NCBI GenBank assembly: GCA_914767715.1
Contig: OU612071.1
Location: 10,833,493 to 10,897,492 of the forward strand
Reading direction: 5' to 3'
From: Membranipora membranacea
Lineage: Eukaryota; Bryozoa; Gymnolaemata; Cheilostomatida; Membraniporidae
DNA: 64,000 nucleotides
Part shown: positions 31,501 to 43,105 of the stretch, piece after piece
How positions within the stretch are numbered: the stretch's first letter is position 1
Layout: each line of letters begins with the position of its first letter
Position numbers and translations under genes: made by a program
The notes under the pieces: model-generated
The model's database searches: none
The model's input: the letters and a program-made list of their open reading frames with translations, nothing else
What the model was told of the DNA's origin: nothing

Positions 31501-34500
31501 CAATATCTTTTAGATGCATAAATGGTGCATATAAAGCAACACAGTTTTTTCCAATATGGTAACTGCGCAGTAACTGCAGCTACTTTACTAGAGAGTAATT
31601 TGCAAGAATACTGGCATCATATGTGATAAAATGCTTTGCCATTTGTTTGCTACACTCTGTGTGGCTCCAAATTGTGTGCAATTCTAGTTTGCACTGTCTT
31701 ATTTCATTTTCTTAAAATCAACATTACAAAATAAAGTACAGTTGTGAAATACCCTTTACCAGTGGTTCTTACATATCGTAGCAGCGGGTGGATTGTGTAT
31801 ACCCACAAATGAGTGTAGCAAAAGTAGAGAGCTGAGCCTAGCATACACGCGCCCCAACATGCAATCACATGAATCCAACATGCATTCAGACAAGCACACT
31901 TTGCCTGCCATTGTACTCCTTTGTTCACCAAACAAAAGGCCTTTTGTTACACAACTCTCATAGGTGCATTGGGGCATGTCTCCCTGACATCGGCCCCCAG
32001 GGCCTATCCAACATACTACAGCATAGGTGTACTTTATTTTGTAATGAAATCTAGTCTCTAGACCGCATGGGAATAATGCGTTTATGACCACGTAGAGGCA
32101 TAAATGGTGCATACAAAGCAACATAGTTTTTTCCAATATGGTAACTACACAGTAACTACAGCTACTTTACTAGAGAGTAATTTGCAAGAATACTGGCATC
32201 ATATGGAAAAACATGCTTTGCGATTTGTTTGCTAACACTCTGTGTGGCTTCAAATTGTGTGCAATTCTATTTTGCACTGTTGTATTCCATTTTCTTAAAA
32301 TCAAATCTAGTCTCTAAACTGCATGGGAACGATGCGTTTATGACTGCGTATCTGTTGAATTTGTATACATTACTTGGATTTATCTCCCCTGGTAAGCTGC
32401 TAACGTTTGGTAAGCCCTTGTGACAACACAACAGTGCAGAATAATTATTTAAATAAACCATTATTCAATAACTTTGAAACATTAATACATGTCAGTATTT
32501 TGAAATAGGCTAATATAAAGCCAGGGTTTAAATTACCTGCATTAAACACCACTTAATGTTTTTTGCGAATAAAATTGATCCAGATTGTATTCAAAATAAG
32601 TTTCAAGAGTTACACTGAGAATTACTCAATGACTTACCCTACACTAGTGGAAGTCCAATGGTCTAATGGGCCTACTACATTTACTCAACATCCACAATGG
32701 ACTGAATCACCCTCCTAAATGCTAATTGATATTAAATCTAATAAATTGTAATTAAAATGAAATATACTGAGGTATGATATATTGTGTATAAATTTGCTGT
32801 CAAGAAAACGCATGGTTACTATATATTCAAGCCTCTAGTTAGATGTGTAGCAGAGGCAGTTTATATATCGTAACAAAGTCTACTAAAATGCACCATTCCA
32901 ACATATAATAGCGTGACAGATTGCCACATTAGGCAGACGTAGTTCAGCCTCTAAGGTAAACATCTTTCCAACATAGTTTAGATACAGTTGTGCCGGCTGG
33001 GCCTGCTCCTTCGAACACTTACATCTTATTTTTAAGAAAATATGTTTGAGCAAATTCAAAAGGAGCATCAAATAATGACTTTCTCCTTATTTCCAGACGG
33101 TATTCAGAATCTCACAGAATCTGAAGGAGGAGTGGATGTCATCACCAATATGACTGATGTTGTTATTGATCCCAATGATGGTGAGTAGTCAGAGCTGTGT
33201 TATTCTCATGGTACTTTACTAAAATATCCAGATATACACATTGGTAGGCGGATGCTGCCTGTTGGAGTGCCTGTTTGAGTGCCCCAGCAGAGTATATTCT
33301 CCACTTTATCTCTCACAGTAAAGTGACACTATTTTTATCTTTATTTTTACAGCATCAGGTTATCATCTATTTTAGTGAGAATCAGATTATTTTAGTAGTG
33401 AGAATCAGATTATTTTAGTAGTGAGAATCAGATTATTTTTCTTCGCAAAACTTAATTTTAGTGTCTATCATTGAGCCCAAAACTTCAAGCTTGAATACGC
33501 ATGTACAGCGCTTGTACACAGAATACTGCTCTACCCATAAGTCTCCCTAGGCCAGAGGTTGTCTGGCGGAGACCGTCTGGCCACGGGCATGAGTTTTTAG
33601 GGCTCAAACAAAAGTCACCCTCAAATAATTTACACTTCACCCCTCGTAGCAATCCACAGAAAAGTGTGACACATAGGAAATCGCCTGGATTGTATATTAT
33701 CTCAAGATTATCTCGTCAAAATATTTTTATATGTTCCATGACTATTTTATCACAGCAGCTTGACTTTTATATGGCTGCACAGCTCAGATGCTGCAGGTCA
33801 CATAACACTGCTGTAGTGTAAAAATGCATCGTTGTACACGTGAATATAGTGCATGGAAATAATTTTGAGTGAATCAAAAAGAAGCATCAAATAATGACCT
33901 TCTCATGTTATTTCTAGAACTATTGATGAACAAACTAATGAATGGGACTGTGGCACCTGAAGTCGAGGATCAGAGTGAGTTATTCTTATCTTTAGTCAGT
34001 TCTCATCAAATCATGTTTTATCAGCCATACACAGAACACAGTAACATAGTCTGTATAACAGACTAAGGGAACTGATGTAAAATTAGTTATGACACTAAAG
34101 CTGAAGAGTGAGAAGTAAGAATAACAGGACCGGACTCGGTCAAAATGATTGTGATCTGTCTGATAAATGTTGATAGGTTCATGGCTAGGAGCTCAACCTT
34201 AGAAATCTTACAAATTCTTATATTTTACCCTTATGTGTATTCAGAGCATATTGTTTTATTAAATACAGTGGCCCAAAATGAATTTTTGTATCAATATTTG
34301 TTTACCGTTTTGCAAGTTTCTCCCTGCTTGTAATCACATAGTATACTAAACTATAACACCTGAGGTTGCGCCAAAATGTGAGTTTGCTGACCTGTTGTAC
34401 TCAGAGCGATTACACTCTCAGTCAGGAGTGTCAGAACTGTAATATAATCTGTGAGCGATATAATAAGTAGTATTGTGGTACGTGTCTCTGAGGTGATAAT

Positions 34501-36871
34501 AAGTAGTATTGTGGTACGTCTCCCTGAGGTGATAATAAGTAGTATTGTGGTACGTGTCCCTATGAGCGATAATAAGTTGTATTTGTGGTACGTGTCCCTG
34601 AGGTGATCAAATAAGTAGTATTGTGGTACGTGTCCCTGAGGTGATAATAAGTAGTATTGTGGTACGTGTCCCTGAGGTGATAATAAGTAGTATTGTGGTA
34701 CGTGTCCCTGAGGTGATAATAAGTAGTATTGTGGTACGTGTCCCTGAGGTGATAATAAGTAGTATTGTGGTACGTGTCACTGAGGTGATAATAAGTAGTA
34801 TTGTGGTATGTGTCCCTGAGGTGATCAAATAAGTAGTATTGTGGTACGTGTCCCTGTGAGCGATAATAAGTAATATTGTGGTACGTGTCTCTGAGGTGAT
34901 AATAAGTAGTATTGTGGTACGTGTCCCTGAGGTGATAATAAATAGTATTGTGGTATGTGTCCCTGTGAGCGATGATAAGTAGTATTGTGGTACGTGTCTC
35001 TGAGGTGATAATAAGTAGTATTGTGGTACGTGTCCCTGAGGTGATAATAAGTAGTATTGTGGTACGTGTCCCTGAGGTGATAATAAGTAGTATTGTGGTA
35101 CGTGTCCCTGTGAGCGATAATAAGTAGTATTGTGGTACGTGTCCCTGTGAGCGATAATAAGTAGTATTGTGGTACGTGTCCCTGTGAGCGATAATTAGTA
35201 GTATTGTGGTACGTGTCCCTGAGGTGATCAAATAATAGGAGGCAATAGTAAATTTATTTGCAAGAAACGCATACCAAAGTTTACTTCAACTTTGCTCAAC
35301 AATTAACTAAGGGTAATTCACTAGGATTAGTTTTTTATATTAAAATTTTTAAACATTTTTTCTCTATTTTTAGAGTCACAAGAAGAAGTCACTAAGAAAG
35401 GTAAGTACCTGTGCCTGCATGTATAACCTACTGTAATATATATGTGTTTTGCAGTTTCCTGTAGTATTGTCTGATATTTTGCCATTGCAGTATTTGTAAG
35501 CTGTACATTATGTATTGCTGTATTTTATGTGTATTATCCACTGTGATATTATTTATGTTTTATTATATAGCTGGGAAGAGGGTCGACGCTTCAACCAAAT
35601 CGAATAAACCTTTAGGGAAGCTAGCTCCATCTTATACGGGTGAGTAAAACTCATGAACACACTTACATCCCATTAGGGCAGATACACTCGAGGGTAGATA
35701 CACTTGAGAGTAAATACACTTGAGGGTAGATACACTAGAGGGTAGACACACTGAGGGTAGATATAATCGGGGAAGGTAAACCCGCTGTTACTTGAGCTGT
35801 TTCAACCTAGTCTAGGAATGTTCCCACAATAAACCATCTCTGATACCAACACAAATTTGGTGAGGTGAAATTACAAGTTATTAACTCTATCTGATGACAG
35901 TGAAAATAGCTTATTACTGTATAAACTAATTTGTAACAACAGGGTTTAAACTAGAAGCAGAATGATGAAATGTATTAGTATTGGTCTGTCTGACAGAATG
36001 GTACAGGGTATATCTTACAAATACAGCATGACTGTTATGTGTGACTAAGGTTAGATACCCACTGCTGTCTGCTCACCACTAAGCCCTATTATACAGTACA
36101 GGTCTCATAGTCAGCCTGTTATCTTAGCGTCATATTATCTATGACTAGTCTGGGAAAATATGGTCTTATCTACTGATAATCGGGTTAGCCATGTTATTTG
36201 TATCTTTTGGTACTAAAAATGGCCCATATGTGTAAACAAGAGTTGTCCCCTCCTTGTCTTTATGTAATGATCTTCATTATTTTGAATATAATAGAGTACT
36301 AGTCCAGTAGATTCTACCGAAAGGTAACCATTATCTAACTGATTAGCCTGCCACTTCTTTCCCATCATATTGACATGCCGACTAAAAACCCACTCAGTGT
36401 TTGAGATCTGAGCACCCCAATACCACCCGAATAAAAACACCAAGGCCAGATACTCAAATAGTTAACAGTGTATGTCGGAACAAGTAAACACTGTATCCCT
36501 AAGCACTGCACACCTCCCTCCCTTCCCCCTACACTCCCTACTTCCCTAATACCTTTGACACCCCTGAGACCCCTCACACACCTAACTCACCTAACCCCCC
36601 CCCCCTGACTCACCTACTGATCACACATATTGATGTTTATTCTCCTCTAGCACTCATCTCTCTTGGTGTACTTGCTCTCCTTGTTATCCTGCTGATCGTA
36701 GTCGTCGTCCGCAGACGTAATGTCAACCGAAGAGCCCTACGCTACATCAGATCTAACACTCAGACTAACGCCATCTCTCAGATGTCTGCGGTCACCGGAC
36801 AGGCTGAAGAGTGTAACTCTGGGGCTGAACAAAATCAGCAAGCTACAAAACAACCAGAAACCTCGGCATAA
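28528..36871 (+). CDS. Unrecognised type I membrane protein built from small symmetric exons (micro-exon-gene-like)
   Basis: Nine exons join in one frame of 226 residues: 28528-28618, 28794-28841, 29661-29702, 31088-31129, 33097-33180, 33918-33974, 35374-35400, 35571-35639, 36651-36871. All junctions are GT-AG and all eight introns are phase 1, so each internal exon (48, 42, 42, 84, 57, 27, 69 nt) can be skipped without a frameshift. Exon 1 encodes a signal peptide (M-Q-Y-Q-S-T-F-L-I-Y-F-A-A-V-V) ending in a seven-threonine run. The middle is hydrophilic with sequons N-L-T, N-M-T and N-G-T. The last exon has one transmembrane helix (L-I-S-L-G-V-L-A-L-L-V-I), a basic stop-transfer R-R-R and a 45-residue cytoplasmic tail. 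Exons 3 and 4 look like duplicates. No known domain is recognised; surface or secreted display is inferred from topology only. Introns hold a hAT MITE, duplicated segments and a minisatellite. Confidence 0.8.
30108..30988. mobile_element. Non-autonomous hAT element (881 bp) in intron 3 of the small-exon gene
   Basis: Terminal inverted repeats TAGGGGTGGAACG / CGTTCCACCCCTA are flanked by a perfect 8-bp target-site duplication ACTGCTGT (30100-30107 and 30989-30996), as expected of hAT transposition. Subterminal GGATCGGAT words recur inside both ends. No transposase is encoded. Confidence 0.93.
31510..32350 (+). repeat. Large intronic direct duplication in the small-exon gene
   Basis: About 210 bases at 31510-31720 recur at about 32097-32302 with high identity (for example ACTTTACTAGAGAGTAATTT in both). 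A further 50-base segment with GCATGGGAA and ATGCGTTTATGAC occurs at about 32045 and 32305. Both copies lie in the intron between exons 4 and 5. Confidence 0.92.
33360..33440 (+). repeat. Short tandem repeat, about 23-bp unit
   Basis: Three copies of a TATTTTAGTAGTGAGAATCA-like unit in the intron between exons 5 and 6 of the small-exon gene. Confidence 0.9.
34452..35229 (+). repeat. 36-37-bp minisatellite
   Basis: About 21 copies of a unit with the core AGTATTGTGGTACGTGTCCC. Two variants alternate at the junction (TGAGGTGATAATA and TGTGAGCGATAATA). It lies in the intron before the 27-nt exon of the small-exon gene. Its open frames are by-products of the repeat length. Confidence 0.97.
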
Positions 36872-38110
36872 CTGAGATAACTCGAGATCGAACCCTCATA
36901 ATAACTCCAAGATCTCAGACTAATAATAACTTCAAGATCTCAGTCTAGTAACAACTTGGAGATCTCAGTCTTATAATCTAAATGTCAGTCTAATAACAAC
37001 TCGGAGATCTCAGTCTAATAATAACTCAACGCATGAACAATTCTTTCTCTCTCTAGTTCTGATTTCCTCTTCTCTATTTGTTGTGTTCTTGTTTCATTCT
37101 CATCTTATTTTCATTCTTCAATATTATTTATCTGTAGCCAATATATCATAAATCACATCTAAAATCACCAATACTTGTGAGTTCTTTTTGGCTCGTGTAC
37201 AGCATATAGAACCTTGATATAAAACTTCAATTCGTTTTTCACATGGTTTAATAGCCGAAGGCTAAGACTAAGAGTAGAAGTTTGTTGGGAGGCCTCACAG
37301 TTTCCCCTCACTTACAGAAAACATTTTACAGCGTTTACTGCATAGATAGAGCATGCATGCCCAATCTATTTCTAATTGTGATACAGGTAATTAGAAATTC
37401 ATATTTACTGCAAAAGAGTAACAACTGGAATTTCGCTATATGTGATAACTAGAATATCAGATATAACCAAAGACTTAATAATATTATTCTTTGTCTATGG
37501 ATATAACAGAACACTGAAGACAGAGAACACGCTGTGGGATTTCTTTATTTTCTCAACTTTTGAACAAACAGGGAAATGTGCCTCAACATCTTTCTGTGGT
37601 CAGGGAGCTATTGGCCAAACCAAAATGACCTTTTCAGCCACGTTGGCCAATTGGCTAGAGCTTTGAGATGGCCGGCATAGAGCATCATTATCATGTATTC
37701 ACCTAATGGTTGTGGGCAGTGTCACTTAAGTTTACATTGATCTATCTGCCCACAATAAGCGCATCATTCTCGTAATGATGTTAGAATTGATTATATTAAT
37801 AGTAGGTAATAAGCTGGATAGGAAGGATAAATCCCACTACTGATCCTCGCATCAATACACATAAAACTATTAATGATCAGGGGCGGATGTAATTATCACT
37901 GGTCTTCCCTCCATAAAGGGAAAATGGAACTATTTGACAATGGAAGAATACCTTCGTATGATTTTTTTCACTGTCTAGCAGTTCATCAGCGCAACTAACT
38001 CACTTACACATCTGTGTCGAATCTGCTTACTTCAAAGTTCAATCTTATGCACCTAAGCCTATCCCAAACACCCTCACCATTCCAGGCCCCCTGTATCTCC
38101 CCTTATCCAG
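36872..38110. other. 3' UTR and intergenic sequence
   Basis: It begins with four AACT[CT]GGAGATCTCAGTCTA-like repeats at about 36890-37025, just after the stop of the small-exon gene. I saw no clear AATAAA. Upstream exons of the next gene should lie here or further away but were not identified. Confidence 0.5.
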
Positions 38111-39583
38111 GTACACAATACATTGTACAGGACAAGGTACATACCTAATACAATCATAGAAATAAACAAACCATACTTAGTGATTGAGATGATGGCATCG
38201 AGGAAGAAAACGTCTTCTACCACTGCCTTAGTGATCCAGATACAGAAAAAGAGGAGTCAGTCTCTTGTACCAGGTAATGTCTCTGCTTCATCATATGGGG
38301 TTAAATCAGACCACTAAAGTGTCAGTAACTGTATGTTTGCATATACTGGCGACAAATTTATATTGCTTAAAACTAAATACTCTACTCTGTTGACTTCTTA
38401 TGCAGAACCCTTAGCGGTAGTGGTTTCTATACCTCAACAGCTTTTGAGGCATTATTTCAATTCAGAGATAAAAACGCAACCTATACGGATGCGACTAATT
38501 CCGTTGCATGTTTAACAATGTGATCTGTTTTAGGCCCGACTACACCATTAGATGACTGTACTTATGAGAGAGATTTAGTATATGAGCACTCAACTCCCCG
38601 ATATGAAAGAGAAAAACTTATCTTCAACGATATCAGCGGAATACATGATGGCGCTAGTAATGTCCAGCTAAGGTAAGGGACTCATTTCCGTCCATTCTTG
38701 AATTTCTCTTTTTTTGTACAAACTTTAATATCCTGCCAGTGCTAGTGATAGACAGTGATTACAATTGACAGGATAAAATATGAAATAAAAAGGCCAGCAC
38801 ATATTGCTCTGTTTTATTACAATGTGAAAAGGTAATACTGATTTGCTCCGAAGCTGTGTTTAATTTTATAACTAAGCCTAGTTTTTCAGATTTCAGGAGA
38901 CAATGTTTGTGTGTAGCTTTATTTATCGATGACTGATCCAATGTATAATGAGAGTATCCATATGTTATTGCACCGCTGTTTGGGAATGTTCCGTATCATA
39001 AGCTCTAGATTTATCTCAACAGCCTCTTTTTTGGTCTTTGAGATAAGGCTAATAAGCTCTGCTTGCTACCAGGGAGTTTGGGACTCCCTGTTGCTACCAA
39101 ACCAGAATAATAGACTTTTTAATAACTAGGAGTTGTCTGACCTTTGTCATATTTATCGATGTCTGTTAATCGCTGACAAACTTGTGGTGTATTTCCTACC
39201 TACATTATTTTGCTATCGAAGTGGATGGCTGGTAGCTAGGTGCAAGGTGCAGAATGCTTATATTATATGTATAATAATAATCATATTGATAATATGGCAG
39301 AGGCATTTGGTGGTCTGTGTTTTGTCAATTACACAGCTGCTTATAAAGGAACATCTATTATTTCTCTGCGTTATGTTACAGACACCGTAGTTTGAGTACT
39401 TCTACTGGTACAGCAGATAATAAGCTGGAGAAGTTAGAGCGAGTGAAAGCAGAAACAGATGTAGTATTACTGAAACAGAGGGGGATAATAAGTAAGCGTA
39501 TCAGTCGCTTACCACAATTACCTGTTAATTCTGATCTTCAGTCGGGGGACACAACTACCAGACGTCACTCATGTCAAAATTAG
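38111..39583 (+). CDS. Unrecognised gene, three 3'-terminal exons
   Basis: Exons 38111-38273, 38534-38672 and 39382-39583 join with GT-AG junctions in phases 1 and 2 to give 167 residues ending at a TAG. The first exon enters in phase 0 with no obvious start of its own, reading V-H-N-T-L-Y-R-T-R-Y-I-P and then I-E-I-N-K-P-Y-L-V-I-E-M. The N-terminal part is therefore probably upstream, though two methionines at I-E-M-M-A-S could serve. The second exon is acidic and Tyr-rich (C-T-Y-E-R-D-L-V-Y-E). The third has a Ser/Thr-rich start, a charged helix (N-K-L-E-K-L-E-R-V-K-A-E) and a basic tail. It has no signal peptide or membrane segment, so it is probably intracellular. I do not recognise the family. 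Confidence 0.68.
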
Positions 39584-42500
39584 GCATCACTGCGCTCAAC
39601 AGTACATTTATCAAGATATCCATATCCATTTACGATGACAATTAATGTAACATAGAAGTTATCATCTCAGAAATTTAAACATCGCCACGAAGGTAGATTT
39701 TGTTATCAACATCAGGTGACAACAGAATTATGGTTCATGAGACATTTTTATCACCCATCTCATTTTTTCGTGTCTTAGTCCTAGTCATTTTCTCGCAGGT
39801 TTGCTGTTGGCAAGCCCAGCAAATAATATAAAACCACATTACTATGATGGAAATTGTCGTCGGTTGTGTCGGAAACAAGAGGATAACTAAAAAGAGAGTT
39901 TTTATTGATGTATTCGTTTCAGTGCTGTCATGATATGAGGTTTCATTCTCACAGGATCAATACTGTGCAATAAATCTGAAATCTCAGAAGGAGAAACTTT
40001 GATAGTGTCGACGGGATTTTGTGTAACTGTCCCCAAAATTTACACCAATTGTATAAAATCAGAAATTTTTCTTTCATATTCGGTGATTCAGTTGAGTGGG
40101 TTGTGATATAATATTGACTTTATTGCTGTGGGATTGATAATTCGATATAGAAACTGACTTGCTACATAATGAATTGAGTGTTCTGAATTAACTGCTGAAC
40201 ATCATCATTATCTTTACTCTACTTTTCACCGATTACTTAAAAAGTTCGATTAAAATATATTTATTATATATGCCTGCGTAACTGATACCTATTTCCGGCC
40301 TGTCATGAGATGTTTTTCATCTGATGACCCACACTGTGTTTCATCTGATGACCCACAATGTGATCTGATAAGGAAATCCATCGTATTGTATTGTCAAACT
40401 GATCATATATTTCCATACATTGTGGTGGACTGATGGAGTAGTGGTATTGATTGATATTATATATTTTGTTAGTTAGAATGTCGAGTCATGCTGGTCTGGA
40501 TAGCCCAGGGAAGCCGGACAAAGGCTTGTCTTTGATAGAGAGAGAATTAAAATTCCAATGGATCGCAACTTGTCCACCCCCCCACACTTATCAATAGAGC
40601 ATCAATTTCACTGAATTCATCTAACTAATGAATATTCTAAAGTGGTTAGATATTACCATCCATAGTCGAATTCTTCATAACGAGTGGGTACAGGGTAGAA
40701 ACCAAGGTCAAATTAACTAATAACAGTGAAACTCATCAGAGTAATATAACCTCGCTGTCAGTATGGTGTCTAACATCAACATCAACACCAACATACAAAT
40801 AATAGAAAATTATTCATCAGAAGTCGGTAAAGTCAAAGCGGAAAAGGTGGCGTGGGAGGGTCTACCCACATTCAGTTCAGGTACATCTGCCGAAAAGTAA
40901 TTTTCGAAGTGTCAAATCGAATACCCTCTATCTAATACACTTCAGTTATACATAGATTCCCGATCAATATTTATCAGCATAAAGACTTCCCGAGGTTGAC
41001 AAATATTGGATACAACAGTTAGAGTGATGGTGCCATAGTGTACCCCTACTCTAATCATGCATCAATTATAGCTGAAACATATTACAAACCTCACAAATAA
41101 ATCCAAACAAAAGATTCTTTTGGTGTTGTTTGGGAAAGAAGCCTTGTTTTTGCACTCAATCTCCTGAATCACTTTACCAATTAGGAAGCTGATATAATGG
41201 TAGTATTTCTGTACAGCGTAGTGGTAGTTATAATTTCATGGTATTATTTGAGATTTAACTCTATAACACAGCTGGGCTAACTCTAGGAATGTTTGTTAAA
41301 AACTAGGATACTCATTAATACCACATCAGAGGACCCAAACATCAGCAAACCATATTATTCAATTCTTATTTCATCGCCATGGAAACTAGATTATATTTGC
41401 GTGTTACCCATTGTTCGCTTTAATTAAAATCCCATGATTCAGTGACATTTAAGATAAAAAAGTTTCCCTAATTTCTTCACTTCATGATAAATTTACGGCC
41501 ATAAAAAAACTTAAAGCATGATTAATTTGTACATGTAGATATATAACAGGACCACGTCATACTGTTCCTTAGTTGTATCTTACAATCCCATCGTGGATAA
41601 TGACACAAGATTGTTGTGTTTCCCACAGGAAAATCAAACATCTGAATGACAGAAAGGTTATTTATGAGCAGAAATATAATCTAGAAATGAATATACCACA
41701 GAATTGTATTGCAACTTTTATGTGCAAAATGTGCCCTCATCAAGCTCTTTTGTCTGAATTTTCAACAACAGCATGAAGTAGAATATACTTTGGGAACTTA
41801 TTAGTTAGAGAAGTCACCGATGTGGACCTAAAGTCTGCTAACAGTATGGTGCTACCATTGAAGATAGCAGTATAATATACATGGAATCGGGTTTTTCGTA
41901 TCTCTTTCTAGGCCTAAAAATAAAAAGAGGGATAATACGTGTTGAAATGGGCCGTCTTGTTATGTGATGTGCTGTTTTGGCTACAGGCCTACTAAAACAA
42001 GAGAAGTCTGCCGATGTCTCGCAATTTGGAGTAAACAAAACTGGAATCTTTTTTTGCGGGGCATCAACAGTTCAAATCACTGATATATAATAGGTTACGA
42101 CTGATTAAAGGCAAAATCCCAGCAGATCAAATTTTTGTAAAAATAAATAGGCAAATACATGGTACATTTTTACTGACATATTTGGCCATATGTTGGAATA
42201 CAATTTGGAGATGGAAGTCTTCTTCAGTATCTATATTTTCTTTCTTTGTCGGAGGTATCCGGTTTGGTTCTTTTGACTTATGGCGATAAGATATTTGTTG
42301 TGTTGAGAGAAAAGAAGTGATCTAACATAAAGAATCGTCAGATCTATGTCTTTTTGCTTCTACTCGCCATGTACCATGGGTCTGACCTTCTCTGAATCCC
42401 TCATAACAATCTAATGTGGCAATGGTAGCCTCATTACGCGTCCAGTTCTTTTGATTTGTTGTTCATGCAAGACTATAGCAATGGACTATTCTCTTGAAAA

Positions 42501-42656
42501 CATCTGTAAAGTCATAACAGATTGCCTAAACCAAGCTATCCATCCATCAATATCTTCTACAGTATGACAGCATAATTATTTAGTTAAATCCAATTTCAAT
42601 AATAATTTTCGTTACAAACTCAGTCATTCAATTTTCTCATTTTTCAATAGGAAAAA
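39584..42656. other. Gene-free stretch
   Basis: No supportable exon or RNA gene. AT-rich sequence, with a TTTCATCTGATGACCCACA duplication at about 40316-40352. Confidence 0.55.
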
Positions 42657-42662
42657 ATGCAT

Positions 42663-43105
42663 AAATTACAGAACGGCTACTACCAGTTCTGTTTGTATCA
42701 ACGGCTGCTACCAGTTCTGTTTGTATCACGGCTACTCCCAGTTCTGTTTGTATCCTCACGGCTACTACCAGTTCTGTTTGTACAGAACGGCTACTACCAG
42801 TTCTGTTTGTACAGAACGGCTACTACCATTTCTCTTTGTATTAACGGCTACTACCAGTTCTGTTTGTACAGAACGGCTACTACCAGTTCTATTTGTATCA
42901 ACGGCTACTACCAGTTCTGTTTGTACAGAACGGCTTCTACCAGTTCTGTTTGTATCCTCACGGCTACTACCAGTTCTGTTTGTACAGAACGGCTACTACC
43001 AGTTCTGTTTGTACAGAACGGCTACTACCAGTTCTGTTTGTACAGAACGGCTACTACCAGTTCTGTTTGTATCACGGCTACTACCAGTTCTGTTTGTATC
43101 CTTGT
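42663..43105 (+). repeat. Minisatellite, about 29-bp unit
   Basis: About 15-16 copies of a unit with core CTACTACCAGTTCTGTTTGT, spacers of variable length (ACAGAACGG, ATCAACGG, ATCCTCACGG, ATCACGG). Most units contain the inverted repeat GTTCTG-N6-CAGAAC. The three overlapping open frames are repeat artefacts. Confidence 0.97.

Noticed and set aside
34560-35231. Minus-strand open frame of 223 codons
   Set aside because: It is the translation of the 36-37-bp minisatellite; the peptide is a monotonous repeat with no independent coding signal.
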